Positions 45,307 through 53,033 of a DNA stretch of 64,000 nucleotides are shown piece after piece; the first letter of the stretch is position 1, and each line of letters opens with the position of its first letter. The notes under the pieces are model-generated. The model did no database searches and was not told where the DNA came from. It was given only the letters and a program-made list of their open reading frames with translations. Origin of the DNA: Labedella populi. GTDB taxonomy: Bacteria; Actinomycetota; Actinomycetes; Actinomycetales; Microbacteriaceae. The DNA lies in assembly GCF_004078655.1 (NCBI RefSeq), contig NZ_RZNC01000003.1, positions 1-64,000 on the forward strand, written 5' to 3'. Position numbers and translations under genes: made by a program.

Positions 45307-45945
45307 TCAGATCGAGAGGGTGTCGCCCGGCTCGAGAGGATGATAGGTCCCCCCGCTCTTCTCGGTTGCCCACGCGAGACGCTGATTCGACATGTCCTTC
45401 CCGGCTCGTGAGAGGACCATCTCGTGGGTTGGGAACGCGTGACGCGGCTTCACCGCGAGCACGTAGTCGATCGCCTCGGAGATCTTGAGCCACGGCGCTC
45501 CGGCCGGAGCGGCGAGTACCTCGACCTCCACATGGTCGGGGATAGTGAACGAATCGCCCCCGTAGTACAGCCTCTCGTTGACGAGCACGCCGACGTTGTC
45601 GACGACGGGGATGGACTCATGGATGACGGCGTGCTTCCGACCGAAGAATCGGAGGCGGAACGGCCCGGCCTCGGCCGTGTCGCCGTGGTCGACGACCGTG
45701 ACGGCGACGTCGCCGACGGCGGCTGCGACCCCGGCCGGTCCGAAGATCCGCACGTCCGGGCTCGCCTGGAGGATGCGTTCGAGTTGTTCCCGCGTCCAGT
45801 GGTCGGGGTGCTCGTGGGTGATGACGATTGCGTCGGCGCGTGCGCCGTCGGTGATCGCCGTGGTGAACGCGCCCGGGTCGATGAAGAGGCGTCGACCGCC
45901 CTCCTCGAGGATGAGCGCAGCGTGTTCGAGCTTCGTGAGTTCCAT
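45307..45945 (-). CDS. MBL-fold metallo-hydrolase (UlaG-like)
   Basis: A 212-residue beta-lactamase-fold hydrolase. ELTKLEHAALILEEGGRRLFIDPG opens the fold and VITHEHPDHWTREQLERIL is the HxHxDH metal site; VVDHGDTAEAGPFRLRFFGRKHAVIH and YYGGDSFTIPD follow, with a final metal His in PTHEM. This is the UlaG/COG2220 subgroup; such proteins act on lactones, phosphodiesters or other metabolites. ATG 45945 is where similarity begins; a longer open frame is not coding. Confidence 0.86.
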   Translation of the reverse strand: MELTKLEHAALILEEGGRRLFIDPGAFTTAITDGARADAIVITHEHPDHWTREQLERILQASPDVRIFGPAGVAAAVGDVAVTVVDHGDTAEAGPFRLRFFGRKHAVIHESIPVVDNVGVLVNERLYYGGDSFTIPDHVEVEVLAAPAGAPWLKISEAIDYVLAVKPRHAFPTHEMVLSRAGKDMSNQRLAWATEKSGGTYHPLEPGDTLSI

Positions 45946-46110
45946 GGATGCAAGCCAATACGTCCGGAGTCCGTCGAGCAAGGGGTAGGCGGGGAGCGTG
46001 AGGATCCCTCGACGGCGTCCCTCCCGGCGGGAACGGCCCCGCGTGCCGCCGCGAACGAGCCGATTTTGCGGACTCTCCAGCGTGTGCAATACTCGAACTC
46101 GTTGTTTTCC

Positions 46111-46183
46111 GGCCCCATCGTTTAGCGGCCTAGGACACCGCCCTCTCACGGCGGCAGCGCGGGTTCAAATCCCGCTGGGGTCA
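46111..46183 (+). tRNA. tRNA-Glu (anticodon CTC)
   Basis: A 73-nt cloverleaf: acceptor GGCCCCA/TGGGGTC, anticodon stem CCGCC/GGCGG around CTCTCAC (CTC), T-loop GTTCAAATC, discriminator A, no encoded CCA. Confidence 0.95.
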
Positions 46184-46233
46184 CGGGTGCGGCAAGGATT
46201 CATCTCCTCACCGCGCAGAAGCGCAGAACAACA

Positions 46234-46277
46234 CGAAAGAAGCCCCTCGGACGCCTGCGTCCGAGGGGCTTCTTTCG
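46234..46277 (+). terminator. Long hairpin terminator after tRNA-Glu
   Basis: A 20-bp perfect inverted repeat with a CCTG loop (arms 46234-46253 and 46258-46277). The arm contains CTTCTTTCG so the T-rich part is inside the stem, and the inverted copy could also terminate in the other direction. Confidence 0.88.
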
Positions 46278-46553
46278 TCGGGGGCTGCGTCATCGGGGGC
46301 TTCTTCCGTCGGGGTGCCGTCCACACTCGTGTGCATCCACGTCCCGGGATGTGCGTCCCCCGGGATCCGATTCCGGACGTCCCGGTTCTGCACGACGTCG
46401 GCGCGTTGCGATCGGATTAATTCACGCGGGCGGGTGCCTCGAAAGAGAACCCGGGGTGAACGATGTGTGTTAGGACTGGAACATCACAGCGGCGTCCGCC
46501 GCGGCTCAGCCGCGCGTTCACGCCATCCCCCACCAGGAAGGAATGACGGATCG
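46278..46553 (+). promoter_or_regulatory. Leader region of the peptide importer operon
   Basis: This 276-nt gene-free stretch starts with an imperfect second copy of the terminator arm (GGGGGCTTCTTCCGTCGGGG at 46294-46313) and has a candidate -10 TAGGAC at 46471-46476. A four-codon frame ATG-ACG-GAT-CGA-TGA (46543-46557) lies just after AGGAAGG and overlaps the start of the binding-protein gene as ATGA. No other gene is seen. Confidence 0.45.
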
Positions 46554-48185
46554 ATGACATCCGCATCCAGGCGTCGAGCGCGCCTCCTCACCCTCACGGC
46601 CGGCGCGACCGGCGCAGCCCTCATTCTCGCCGGTTGCGCCGGCGGGGGCTCTGACGACGGAAACGGGTCCGGCTCGGGCGCCATCACCGTCGGCACGACG
46701 GACAAGGTCACGGTCCTCGACCCGGCCGGTTCGTACGACAACGGCTCGTTCGCCATCATGAACCAGGTGTTCCCGTTCCTCATGAACACCCCCTACGGCA
46801 GCCCGGACGTCGAGCCCGACATCGCCGAGTCGGCCGAGTTCACCGCGCCGACCCAGTACACGGTCACCCTCAAGGAGGGCCTGACCTTCGCGAACGGCAA
46901 CGAGCTCACCTCGTCCGACGTGAAGTTCACGTTCGACCGCCAGCTCGCGATCGCCGACGACAACGGCCCGTCCTCGCTGCTCTACAACCTCGAGAGCGTC
47001 GAGACGCCGGACGACCTCACGGCCGTCTTCACCCTCAAGAGCGAGAACGACCAGATCTTCCCGCAGATCCTCTCGAGCCCGGCCGGCCCGATCGTCGACG
47101 AGGACGTCTTCTCCGCGACGGAGCTCACGAGCGACGACGACATCGTCGAGGGCGAGGCGTTCGCGGGTCAGTACACGATCGAGAGCTACGACTTCAATAA
47201 CCTCGTCTCCTTCCGCGCCAACCCCGACTACCAGGGCGTCCTCGGTGCTCCGGAGAACGAGCAGGTCGTCCTGCAGTACTTCGCCGACTCCTCGAACCTC
47301 AAGCTCGCGATCCAGGAGGGCGAGATCGATGTCGCCCACCGCAGCCTCTCTGCCACGGACATCGCGGACCTCGAGGGCAACGACGACGTGAGCGTCGAGA
47401 CGGGCCCCGGCGGCGAGATCCGCTACATCGTCTTCAACTTCGACACGCAGCCGTTCGGCGCCGAGACGCCGGAGGCCGACGAGGCCAAGGCCCTCGCCGT
47501 CCGTCAGGCCGTCGCCGACCTCATCGACCGCGACGCGCTGTCCGAGGACACCTACAAGGGCACGTACACGCCGCTCTACTCGTTCGTGCCCGAGGGACTC
47601 ACGGGTGCCGTAGAGCCCCTCAAGGAACTCTACGGCGACGGTGAGGGCGGACCCTCGACCGAGGCCGCGGAGAAGCGTCTGTCCGACGCCGGCGTCGAAG
47701 GCCCCGTCGAGCTCAGCCTCCAGTACTCGAACGACCACTACGGCCCCACGTCCGGCGACGAGTACGCGGCGATCAAGTCGCAGCTCGAGGAGTCGGGTCT
47801 CTTCACCGTCAATCTGCAGACGACCGAGTGGGTGCAGTACTCGAAGGACCGCACGACCGACGTGTACCCGCTCTACCAGCTCGGCTGGTTCCCGGACTAC
47901 TCCGACGCCGACAACTACCTGACGCCGTTCTTCCTCACGGAGAACTTCCTCGGGAACCACTACGACAACCCCGAGGTCAACGAGCTCATCCTGCAGCAGG
48001 CGTCGATCGTCGACCCGGCCGAGCGCACGGCGGCCCTCGAGGAGATCCAGGCGAAGGTCGCGGCCGATCTGTCCACAATCCCGTACCTCCAGGGTGCCCA
48101 GGTCGCCGTCGTCGGATCGGACATCAGCGGCGTCACGCTCGACGCGTCCTTCAAGTTCCGCTTCGCACCGATCACCAAGGGCTGA
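46554..48185 (+). CDS. Peptide-type ABC transporter substrate-binding lipoprotein
   Basis: A family 5 solute-binding protein, 543 residues, tethered outside the membrane. The signal peptide ends in the lipobox LILAGC, then a Gly/Ser-rich linker. SBP_bac_5 blocks: EFTAPTQYTVTLKEGLTFANGNELTSSDVKFTFDRQ and AVRQAVADLIDRDALSEDTYKG, with WFPDYSDADNYLTPFF near the C-terminus. ATG 46554 chosen; AGGAAGG is 11-14 nt upstream. The binding of di- or oligopeptides, or nickel, is inferred from family only. A 13-bp hairpin separates it from the permease genes. Confidence 0.93.
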   Translation: MTSASRRRARLLTLTAGATGAALILAGCAGGGSDDGNGSGSGAITVGTTDKVTVLDPAGSYDNGSFAIMNQVFPFLMNTPYGSPDVEPDIAESAEFTAPTQYTVTLKEGLTFANGNELTSSDVKFTFDRQLAIADDNGPSSLLYNLESVETPDDLTAVFTLKSENDQIFPQILSSPAGPIVDEDVFSATELTSDDDIVEGEAFAGQYTIESYDFNNLVSFRANPDYQGVLGAPENEQVVLQYFADSSNLKLAIQEGEIDVAHRSLSATDIADLEGNDDVSVETGPGGEIRYIVFNFDTQPFGAETPEADEAKALAVRQAVADLIDRDALSEDTYKGTYTPLYSFVPEGLTGAVEPLKELYGDGEGGPSTEAAEKRLSDAGVEGPVELSLQYSNDHYGPTSGDEYAAIKSQLEESGLFTVNLQTTEWVQYSKDRTTDVYPLYQLGWFPDYSDADNYLTPFFLTENFLGNHYDNPEVNELILQQASIVDPAERTAALEEIQAKVAADLSTIPYLQGAQVAVVGSDISGVTLDASFKFRFAPITKG

Positions 48186-48237
48186 CGCCCGCTTCGGGTC
48201 GAGCGGCATCCGCCGCGACGCCTGATGTGAACTACAG

Positions 48238-48272
48238 TGCCGGGGTGACCGTTCGTGGTCACCCCGGCATTT
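48238..48272 (+). terminator. Hairpin between binding-protein and permease genes
   Basis: A 13-bp perfect stem (TGCCGGGGTGACC/GGTCACCCCGGCA), 6-nt loop, then TTT. It is likely a partial terminator or RNA-stability element that lowers expression of the membrane genes relative to the binding protein. Confidence 0.8.
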
Positions 48273-48298
48273 CACCGCTCCCACCTCGGAGGTTCCCC

Positions 48299-49399
48299 CT
48301 GAACGCCCCTGCCCGCACCGACGACCCGGCCGCAGCGCCGGCGACGGCGGCTTCCCCGCGGAAGGCCCGACAGCCCGGCTCCAGTCTCTGGCGCTACATG
48401 CTCGTGCGATTCCTGCTCATCTTCCCGACGATCTTCATCCTCGTCACCCTCGTCTTCCTCCTCATGCGCACGACGGGCGATCCCATCACGGCGGCGCTCG
48501 GCGGCCGCCTCACGGCCGACCAGCTCGCGGAGCGCGTCGCTGCGGCCGGGTACGACAGGCCCCTCTTCGTGCAGTACCTCGAGTACCTCGGTCAGATCTT
48601 CACGGGCAACTTCGGGACCACGCTCTCCGACAACCGTCCCGTCCTCGAGGTCCTCGTCGTCTACGGCGCCGCTACCGTCGAGCTCGCCTTCTACGCCCTG
48701 ATCGTCGCGTTCATCGTCGGCATCCCCCTCGGCATGATCGCGGCGTACTTCCGCGACAAGGCACCCGACGCCGTCCTGCGAATCCTCGCGATCCTGTTCT
48801 ATGCGACGCCCGTCTTCTTCGCCGGACTTCTGCTGAAACTCGTCTTCGCCGTGACCCTCAAGTGGCTCCCCGTATCCGGTCGGGCCTCGACGAGCACCGA
48901 GCTGCAGTTCGCGCTGCTCGACGGCCGTTCCGGGATCTACCTCGTAGACGCGATCCGGTCGGGCGACGCCGAGGTCATCGGTGATGTGCTGAGTCACGCG
49001 GTGCTCCCGGGCCTCGCGCTCGGGCTGCTCACCGCCGGAGTGTTCCTCCGGCTCGTGCGCGCCAACATGATCGGCACACTGGGCACCGACTACGTCGACG
49101 CCGCGCGCTCGCGGGGCGTGAGTGAATTCCGGCTCGTCCGGACGCACGCCTACCGGCCGGCGCTCATCCCGATCATCACCGTCATCGGCCTGCAGGTGGC
49201 GATGCTGCTCGGTGGGGCGGTGCTCACCGAGACGACCTTCGAGTGGAAGGGGCTCGGCTTCCAACTCTCGGAATACCTCCAGGCCCGTGACTTCGTGGCC
49301 GTGCAGGGCATCGTCGTCCTGCTCGCCGTGATCGTCGCGGTCACCAATTTCATCGTCGACATCGTCGCGGCGCTCATCGACCCCCGGGTGAGGTACTGA
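48299..49399 (+). CDS. Peptide ABC transporter permease (DppB type)
   Basis: A 366-residue inner-membrane permease. WRYMLVRFLLIFPTIFILVTLVFLLMRTTGDP is the family start and AARSRGVSEFRLVRTHAYRPALIPIITV holds the EAA loop contacting the ATPase. No ATG or GTG suits: CTG 48299 follows CGGAGG with 6-nt spacing, whereas the upstream GTG (48245) lies inside the preceding hairpin. CTG is thus the best start. An ATG at WRYML would truncate the conserved start. Confidence 0.9.
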   Translation: MNAPARTDDPAAAPATAASPRKARQPGSSLWRYMLVRFLLIFPTIFILVTLVFLLMRTTGDPITAALGGRLTADQLAERVAAAGYDRPLFVQYLEYLGQIFTGNFGTTLSDNRPVLEVLVVYGAATVELAFYALIVAFIVGIPLGMIAAYFRDKAPDAVLRILAILFYATPVFFAGLLLKLVFAVTLKWLPVSGRASTSTELQFALLDGRSGIYLVDAIRSGDAEVIGDVLSHAVLPGLALGLLTAGVFLRLVRANMIGTLGTDYVDAARSRGVSEFRLVRTHAYRPALIPIITVIGLQVAMLLGGAVLTETTFEWKGLGFQLSEYLQARDFVAVQGIVVLLAVIVAVTNFIVDIVAALIDPRVRY

Positions 49400-49400
49400 C

Positions 49401-50432
49401 ATGACCACGACTACTCGCTCCGTACCTCGCCGTCGTCTCGTCGACCGGCTCCCCGTCCTCAAGCAGCTGCACCAGAGCGTCGGGATCCAGCGCGGCATGC
49501 TCGTCACCGGGCTCGTGCTGACGGGCATCTTCATCGTCTCAGCGTTCCTCGCACCCCTCATCGCGCCGTACGGTTTCAGCCAGATCCGCGACGAGAGCGG
49601 CACGTTCGGGACGCAGCAACCGCCGAGCGCGCAACACATTCTCGGAACGACGGTGAGCGGTTTCGACGTCTTCTCGCGTGTCGTGTGGGGTGCTCAGACC
49701 GCACTCGGCGTCGTCGTGATCGCCGTGGCGCTCTCGATCGTCGCGGGCGTGCTGCTCGGACTCGTCTCGGGATACTTCGGCGGCTGGCTCGACCGCGTGC
49801 TCGTCGTCGTGTGCGACGCCGTCTACGCGTTCCCGTCCCTGCTGCTCGCGATCGTCATGTCGATCGTGATCTCGGGCGGGCAATCGAGCCTCTGGGGCGG
49901 CATCTTCGCGGCGGCGATCTCGATCACCGTCGTGTTCATCCCGCAGTACTTCCGGGTGATCCGCGCCGAGACCGTTCGCATCAAGGCCGAGGCTTTCGTC
50001 GAGTCAGCCCGGGTGATCGGCGCGAGCAACGGTCGCATCATGTTCCGTCACGTGCTGCGCAATGCGACGCGGACGCTGCCGCTCATCTTCACGCTCAACG
50101 CCTCCGAGGCGATCCTCACGCTGGCCGGCCTCGGATTCCTCGGCTTCGGCATCGAGCCCACGGCCGCCGCCGAGTGGGGCTTCGACCTCAACCGGGCGAT
50201 CGCGGACGTCTCGAGCGGGATCTGGTGGACGGCCGTGCCTCCGGGTATCGCGATCGTACTCACGGTCCTCGGCGTGACGCTCGTGGGAGAAAGTCTCAAC
50301 GACCTCTCGGATCCCCGCTTGCGCGGTCGCCGTGCGGTCGCCGCCGACGCGGGTGCCGTCGCGGAGACCTCGGTGGTCCCGGGCGGCAGTATCGACCCCG
50401 GCACCATCGACGGAACGGATGGAAGAGCATGA
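49401..50432 (+). CDS. Peptide ABC transporter permease (DppC type)
   Basis: A 343-residue second permease. It has an N-terminal helix, the DppC-type segment HILGTTVSGFDVFSRVVWGAQTALGVVVIAV, and the EAA loop AEAFVESARVIGASNGRIMFRHVLRNATRTL. The C-terminal 40 residues after the last helix are a loose Ala/Val/Gly tail. It starts 1 nt after the previous stop and overlaps the ATPase gene as ATGA. Confidence 0.92.
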   Translation: MTTTTRSVPRRRLVDRLPVLKQLHQSVGIQRGMLVTGLVLTGIFIVSAFLAPLIAPYGFSQIRDESGTFGTQQPPSAQHILGTTVSGFDVFSRVVWGAQTALGVVVIAVALSIVAGVLLGLVSGYFGGWLDRVLVVVCDAVYAFPSLLLAIVMSIVISGGQSSLWGGIFAAAISITVVFIPQYFRVIRAETVRIKAEAFVESARVIGASNGRIMFRHVLRNATRTLPLIFTLNASEAILTLAGLGFLGFGIEPTAAAEWGFDLNRAIADVSSGIWWTAVPPGIAIVLTVLGVTLVGESLNDLSDPRLRGRRAVAADAGAVAETSVVPGGSIDPGTIDGTDGRA

Positions 50433-52114
50433 CCGACGTATTGACGATCTCCGACCTCGACGTCTCCTTCTCCACCGACGCGGGTGCTGTGAAGGCGGTC
50501 GACGGGGTGACCCTGCGCGTGGGCGAACGCGAAGTCCTCGCGATCGTCGGCGAGTCCGGCTCCGGCAAGACGGTCACGGCGAAGACGATCCTCGGGCTCC
50601 TCCCCGACACGGCGACCTCCTCGGGAGCCGTCGTGCTCCGGAGCAAAGACGGCGCCAGCGACAACGACGTCATCTCCGTCTCGGGACCAACGCTCCGGCG
50701 GCTGCGCGGCTCCGACGTGTCGATGGTCTTCCAGGAACCGTCGACGGCGCTCAATCCCGTCTTCACCGTCGGGTGGCAGATCGCCGAGGGGCTCAGAGCC
50801 CACGACGCGAAGCTCGGCCGGAAGGCCGCACGAGCGAAGGCCATCGACATCCTCCGCCGCGTCGGCATCCCCGAGCCGGAGTCGCGCGTCGACTACTACC
50901 CGCATCAGTTCTCCGGCGGTCAGAAGCAGCGGGTGGTGATCGCGATGGCGCTCGTCCTCGACCCGGGCCTGATCGTCGCGGACGAGCCCACGACGGCCCT
51001 CGATGTGACCGTGCAAGCGGAGATCCTCGACCTGCTGCGCCGCTGCCGAGACGAGTTCGGCGCCTCGATCGTGCTCATCACCCACAACATGGGTGTCGTC
51101 GCCGATCTCGCCGACAGGGTGGCCGTCATGTATCAGGGCGAACTCGTCGAGGAGGCGGACGTCCAGACGCTCTTCTCTGCGCCGACGGCCGACTACACGA
51201 AGCGGCTGCTCGCCGCCGTCCCGCGCATCGGGCAGAAGATCGAGGTCGCCGAGCGGCGGGCGCCGGTCGCCGTGGACGCCGCTCCGATCGTGGCGGCTCG
51301 TGACCTGCGCATCCAGTACCCTGGTCGCTTCGGCCGACCCGGCTTCGTCGCCGTCGACGGGGTCGACCTCACGATCGGGGCCGGAGAGGTCGTGGGGCTC
51401 GTCGGGGAGTCTGGGTCGGGCAAGACCACCATCGGCCGTGCCATCGCCGGGCTCACCCCCGTGACGGGCGGGTCGCTCTCCGTACTCGGCGTCGAGATGC
51501 GCGGGGTCAGAGAACGGACCTTCGGGCCGATCCGCAAGGACATCGGATTCGTCTTCCAGGACCCGGCGTCGAGCTTCAACCCGCTGCTGACGATCGCGGA
51601 GGCGGTCTCCGAGCCGCTCGCCGTGCATCGCCCAGACCTCGACGAGCGCGCAGCCCGGACCCGGGTCGACGAGTTGCTCGAAGCGGTGCAGCTGCCACGC
51701 TCGTACGGGGACCGATTCCCGCACGAGTTGTCGGGAGGACAGCGTCAACGTGCGAGCCTCGCTCGGGCGCTCGCGCTCGAGCCGAAACTCCTCGTGGCGG
51801 ACGAGCCGACGAGCGCGCTCGACGTGTCCGTGCAGGCACGGGTCCTCAAGCTCTTCGCCGAGCTGCAAGCGGAGTTCGGCTTCGCTGCTCTCTTCATCAG
51901 CCACGATCTCGCGGTCGTCGACATCCTGTCCGACCGGATCGCGGTGCTCTACCGCGGCCGGCTCGTGGAGGAGGGCTCGGGCGAGGAGGTGCTCGGCGCT
52001 CCGACCGAGGACTACACCCGTCGTCTGCTCGCCTCGCTGCCCGTACCCGACCCGGTGGCTCAGCGTGAGCGCCGCGAGGAGCTCGCGCGGATCGTCGCGG
52101 CGGAACGCGCCTGA
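50429..52114 (+). CDS. Peptide ABC transporter ATPase, DppD-DppF fusion
   Basis: A 561-residue protein with two complete ATPase domains. The first (about 1-265) has Walker A GESGSGKTV and signature FSGGQKQR; the second (about 285-560) has GESGSGKTT and LSGGQRQR with LLVADEPTSALDV. So one chain supplies both nucleotide-binding sites of the importer, in place of separate DppD and DppF. ATG 50429 lies in the overlap with the permease gene; a terminator follows 3 nt after the stop. Confidence 0.94.
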   Translation: MTDVLTISDLDVSFSTDAGAVKAVDGVTLRVGEREVLAIVGESGSGKTVTAKTILGLLPDTATSSGAVVLRSKDGASDNDVISVSGPTLRRLRGSDVSMVFQEPSTALNPVFTVGWQIAEGLRAHDAKLGRKAARAKAIDILRRVGIPEPESRVDYYPHQFSGGQKQRVVIAMALVLDPGLIVADEPTTALDVTVQAEILDLLRRCRDEFGASIVLITHNMGVVADLADRVAVMYQGELVEEADVQTLFSAPTADYTKRLLAAVPRIGQKIEVAERRAPVAVDAAPIVAARDLRIQYPGRFGRPGFVAVDGVDLTIGAGEVVGLVGESGSGKTTIGRAIAGLTPVTGGSLSVLGVEMRGVRERTFGPIRKDIGFVFQDPASSFNPLLTIAEAVSEPLAVHRPDLDERAARTRVDELLEAVQLPRSYGDRFPHELSGGQRQRASLARALALEPKLLVADEPTSALDVSVQARVLKLFAELQAEFGFAALFISHDLAVVDILSDRIAVLYRGRLVEEGSGEEVLGAPTEDYTRRLLASLPVPDPVAQRERREELARIVAAERA

Positions 52115-52116
52115 CC

Positions 52117-52158
52117 GGTCGTCACGGGATCGTGATTATCGACGATCCCGTGGCGACC
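52117..52158 (+). terminator. Terminator of the peptide importer operon
   Basis: GGTCGTCACGGGATCGT pairs with ACGATCCCGTGGCGACC (one T-G pair) around an 8-nt AT-rich loop. No T run. The promoter of the next gene follows at once. Confidence 0.75.
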
Positions 52159-52164
52159 TATCCT
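52159..52164 (+). promoter_or_regulatory. -10 element of the lipoprotein gene
   Basis: TATCCT 7 nt before GTG 52172: a predicted leaderless transcript. Confidence 0.5.
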
Positions 52165-52171
52165 GTCACTC

Positions 52172-52852
52172 GTGATCTCTTCCCCCCGTGTGGCGAGCGC
52201 CACTCCGCGCCGTCGATTCGCCCTCGCCGCCCTCACCCTCGTCGCCGTCGGCACGCTCACCGCGTGTGCCGCCGAGCCCACGCCCACGTCGGCAGTCACC
52301 GAAGCGACGTCGGCGCCGACGCCCGCGCCGGCGCCGGCGGAGTCGACCCCCACGGGCGCTCCGACGCCGACAGCGGTGTTCGCGCTGCCGGGCACGTGCG
52401 ACGAGATGCTCGGCGACACCCTCGAGGCGCGGGTCGCCGGGAGCGACCTCGAGGTCGTCAACGCGAGCGGGCCGGCGGTCACCGAGGACACGTGGGATGG
52501 TTCGGAGGAGATCGTGCTCCTCGGCGAACTCGGCGGGGTCGCGTGCGGCTACCACTTCACCGAGAACGGGGGAGGGGTCGACGGCACGGGGCAGGTGTAC
52601 ACGGCTGCCGCAGTGTCGGACGAGGAACGGTCGACCCTCACGGCGCTCCTCGACCAGGGCGACTACGAGAAGACCGAGGAGGACGGCCGCACCGTCTACA
52701 CACACGTCGGGTACTTCGGCGAGACGGTCGACGCGACCATCGTCCACGAATTGAGCGACGGCGTGTGGTTGAGCGGTCGGTGGAACGCCGGAGACGTGGC
52801 TCAGGTCCGCGAGATCCTCGGCGCGGCCGCGGAGAACGTCGGCGCCTGGTAG
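52172..52852 (+). CDS. Secreted lipoprotein of unknown function
   Basis: 226 residues from GTG 52172. A basic N-terminus and hydrophobic core end in LTAC, followed by a Thr/Pro/Ala-rich linker and a globular domain with two cysteines (PGTCDEML; GGVACGYHFTENGG). The domain family is not recognised. It is probably a cell-surface protein. It lies between the importer terminator and the riboswitch and appears monocistronic. Confidence 0.78.
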   Translation: MISSPRVASATPRRRFALAALTLVAVGTLTACAAEPTPTSAVTEATSAPTPAPAPAESTPTGAPTPTAVFALPGTCDEMLGDTLEARVAGSDLEVVNASGPAVTEDTWDGSEEIVLLGELGGVACGYHFTENGGGVDGTGQVYTAAAVSDEERSTLTALLDQGDYEKTEEDGRTVYTHVGYFGETVDATIVHELSDGVWLSGRWNAGDVAQVREILGAAAENVGAW

Positions 52853-52874
52853 CGAGAGGGTCGCCCCCCGGCTG

Positions 52875-52880
52875 TACACT
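52875..52880 (+). promoter_or_regulatory. -10 element of the terC transcript
   Basis: TACACT, with transcription expected near 52887, exactly at the 5' edge of the riboswitch. Confidence 0.55.
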
Positions 52881-52886
52881 TGACCA

Positions 52887-52990
52887 GCCGAAGGGGAGTA
52901 TCCCTCAATCGCCACGGTCGTCAGTACGGGTCACATCGTCGAGATCCCGGTCGTGGCAGCGCGACCCGAGCGCGGGAGAGACTTTCGTGA
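52887..52990 (+). ncRNA. yybP-ykoY-type manganese riboswitch
   Basis: The 5' leader of terC has the family's conserved ends: AAGGGGAGTA at 52891-52900 and GGGAGAGACTTTCG at 52974-52987, with helix-forming GC-rich arms between (GCCACGGTCG ... CGGTCGTGGC). yybP-ykoY RNAs sense Mn2+ and commonly precede TerC-type genes, as here. Beyond the aptamer, CTTTCGTGA (52982-52990) can pair with TCACGAAAG (53018-53026), which includes the terC ribosome binding site, around a GCCGT/ACGGC hairpin. That suggests translational control. Identification is by eye. Confidence 0.78.
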
Positions 52991-53033
52991 TTCCGCCGTG
53001 TCCACGGCAGCCCCCGTTCACGAAAGGCACGCA

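Noticed and set aside
46111-46183. tRNA-Glu as an integration site
   Set aside because: No duplicated tRNA 3' end or phage-type gene was seen within the window.
46234-46313. Mobile element end or CRISPR-like repeat
   Set aside because: A single 20-bp inverted repeat plus one imperfect copy; position after tRNA-Glu and shape fit a terminator. No integrase, transposase or repeat array is present.
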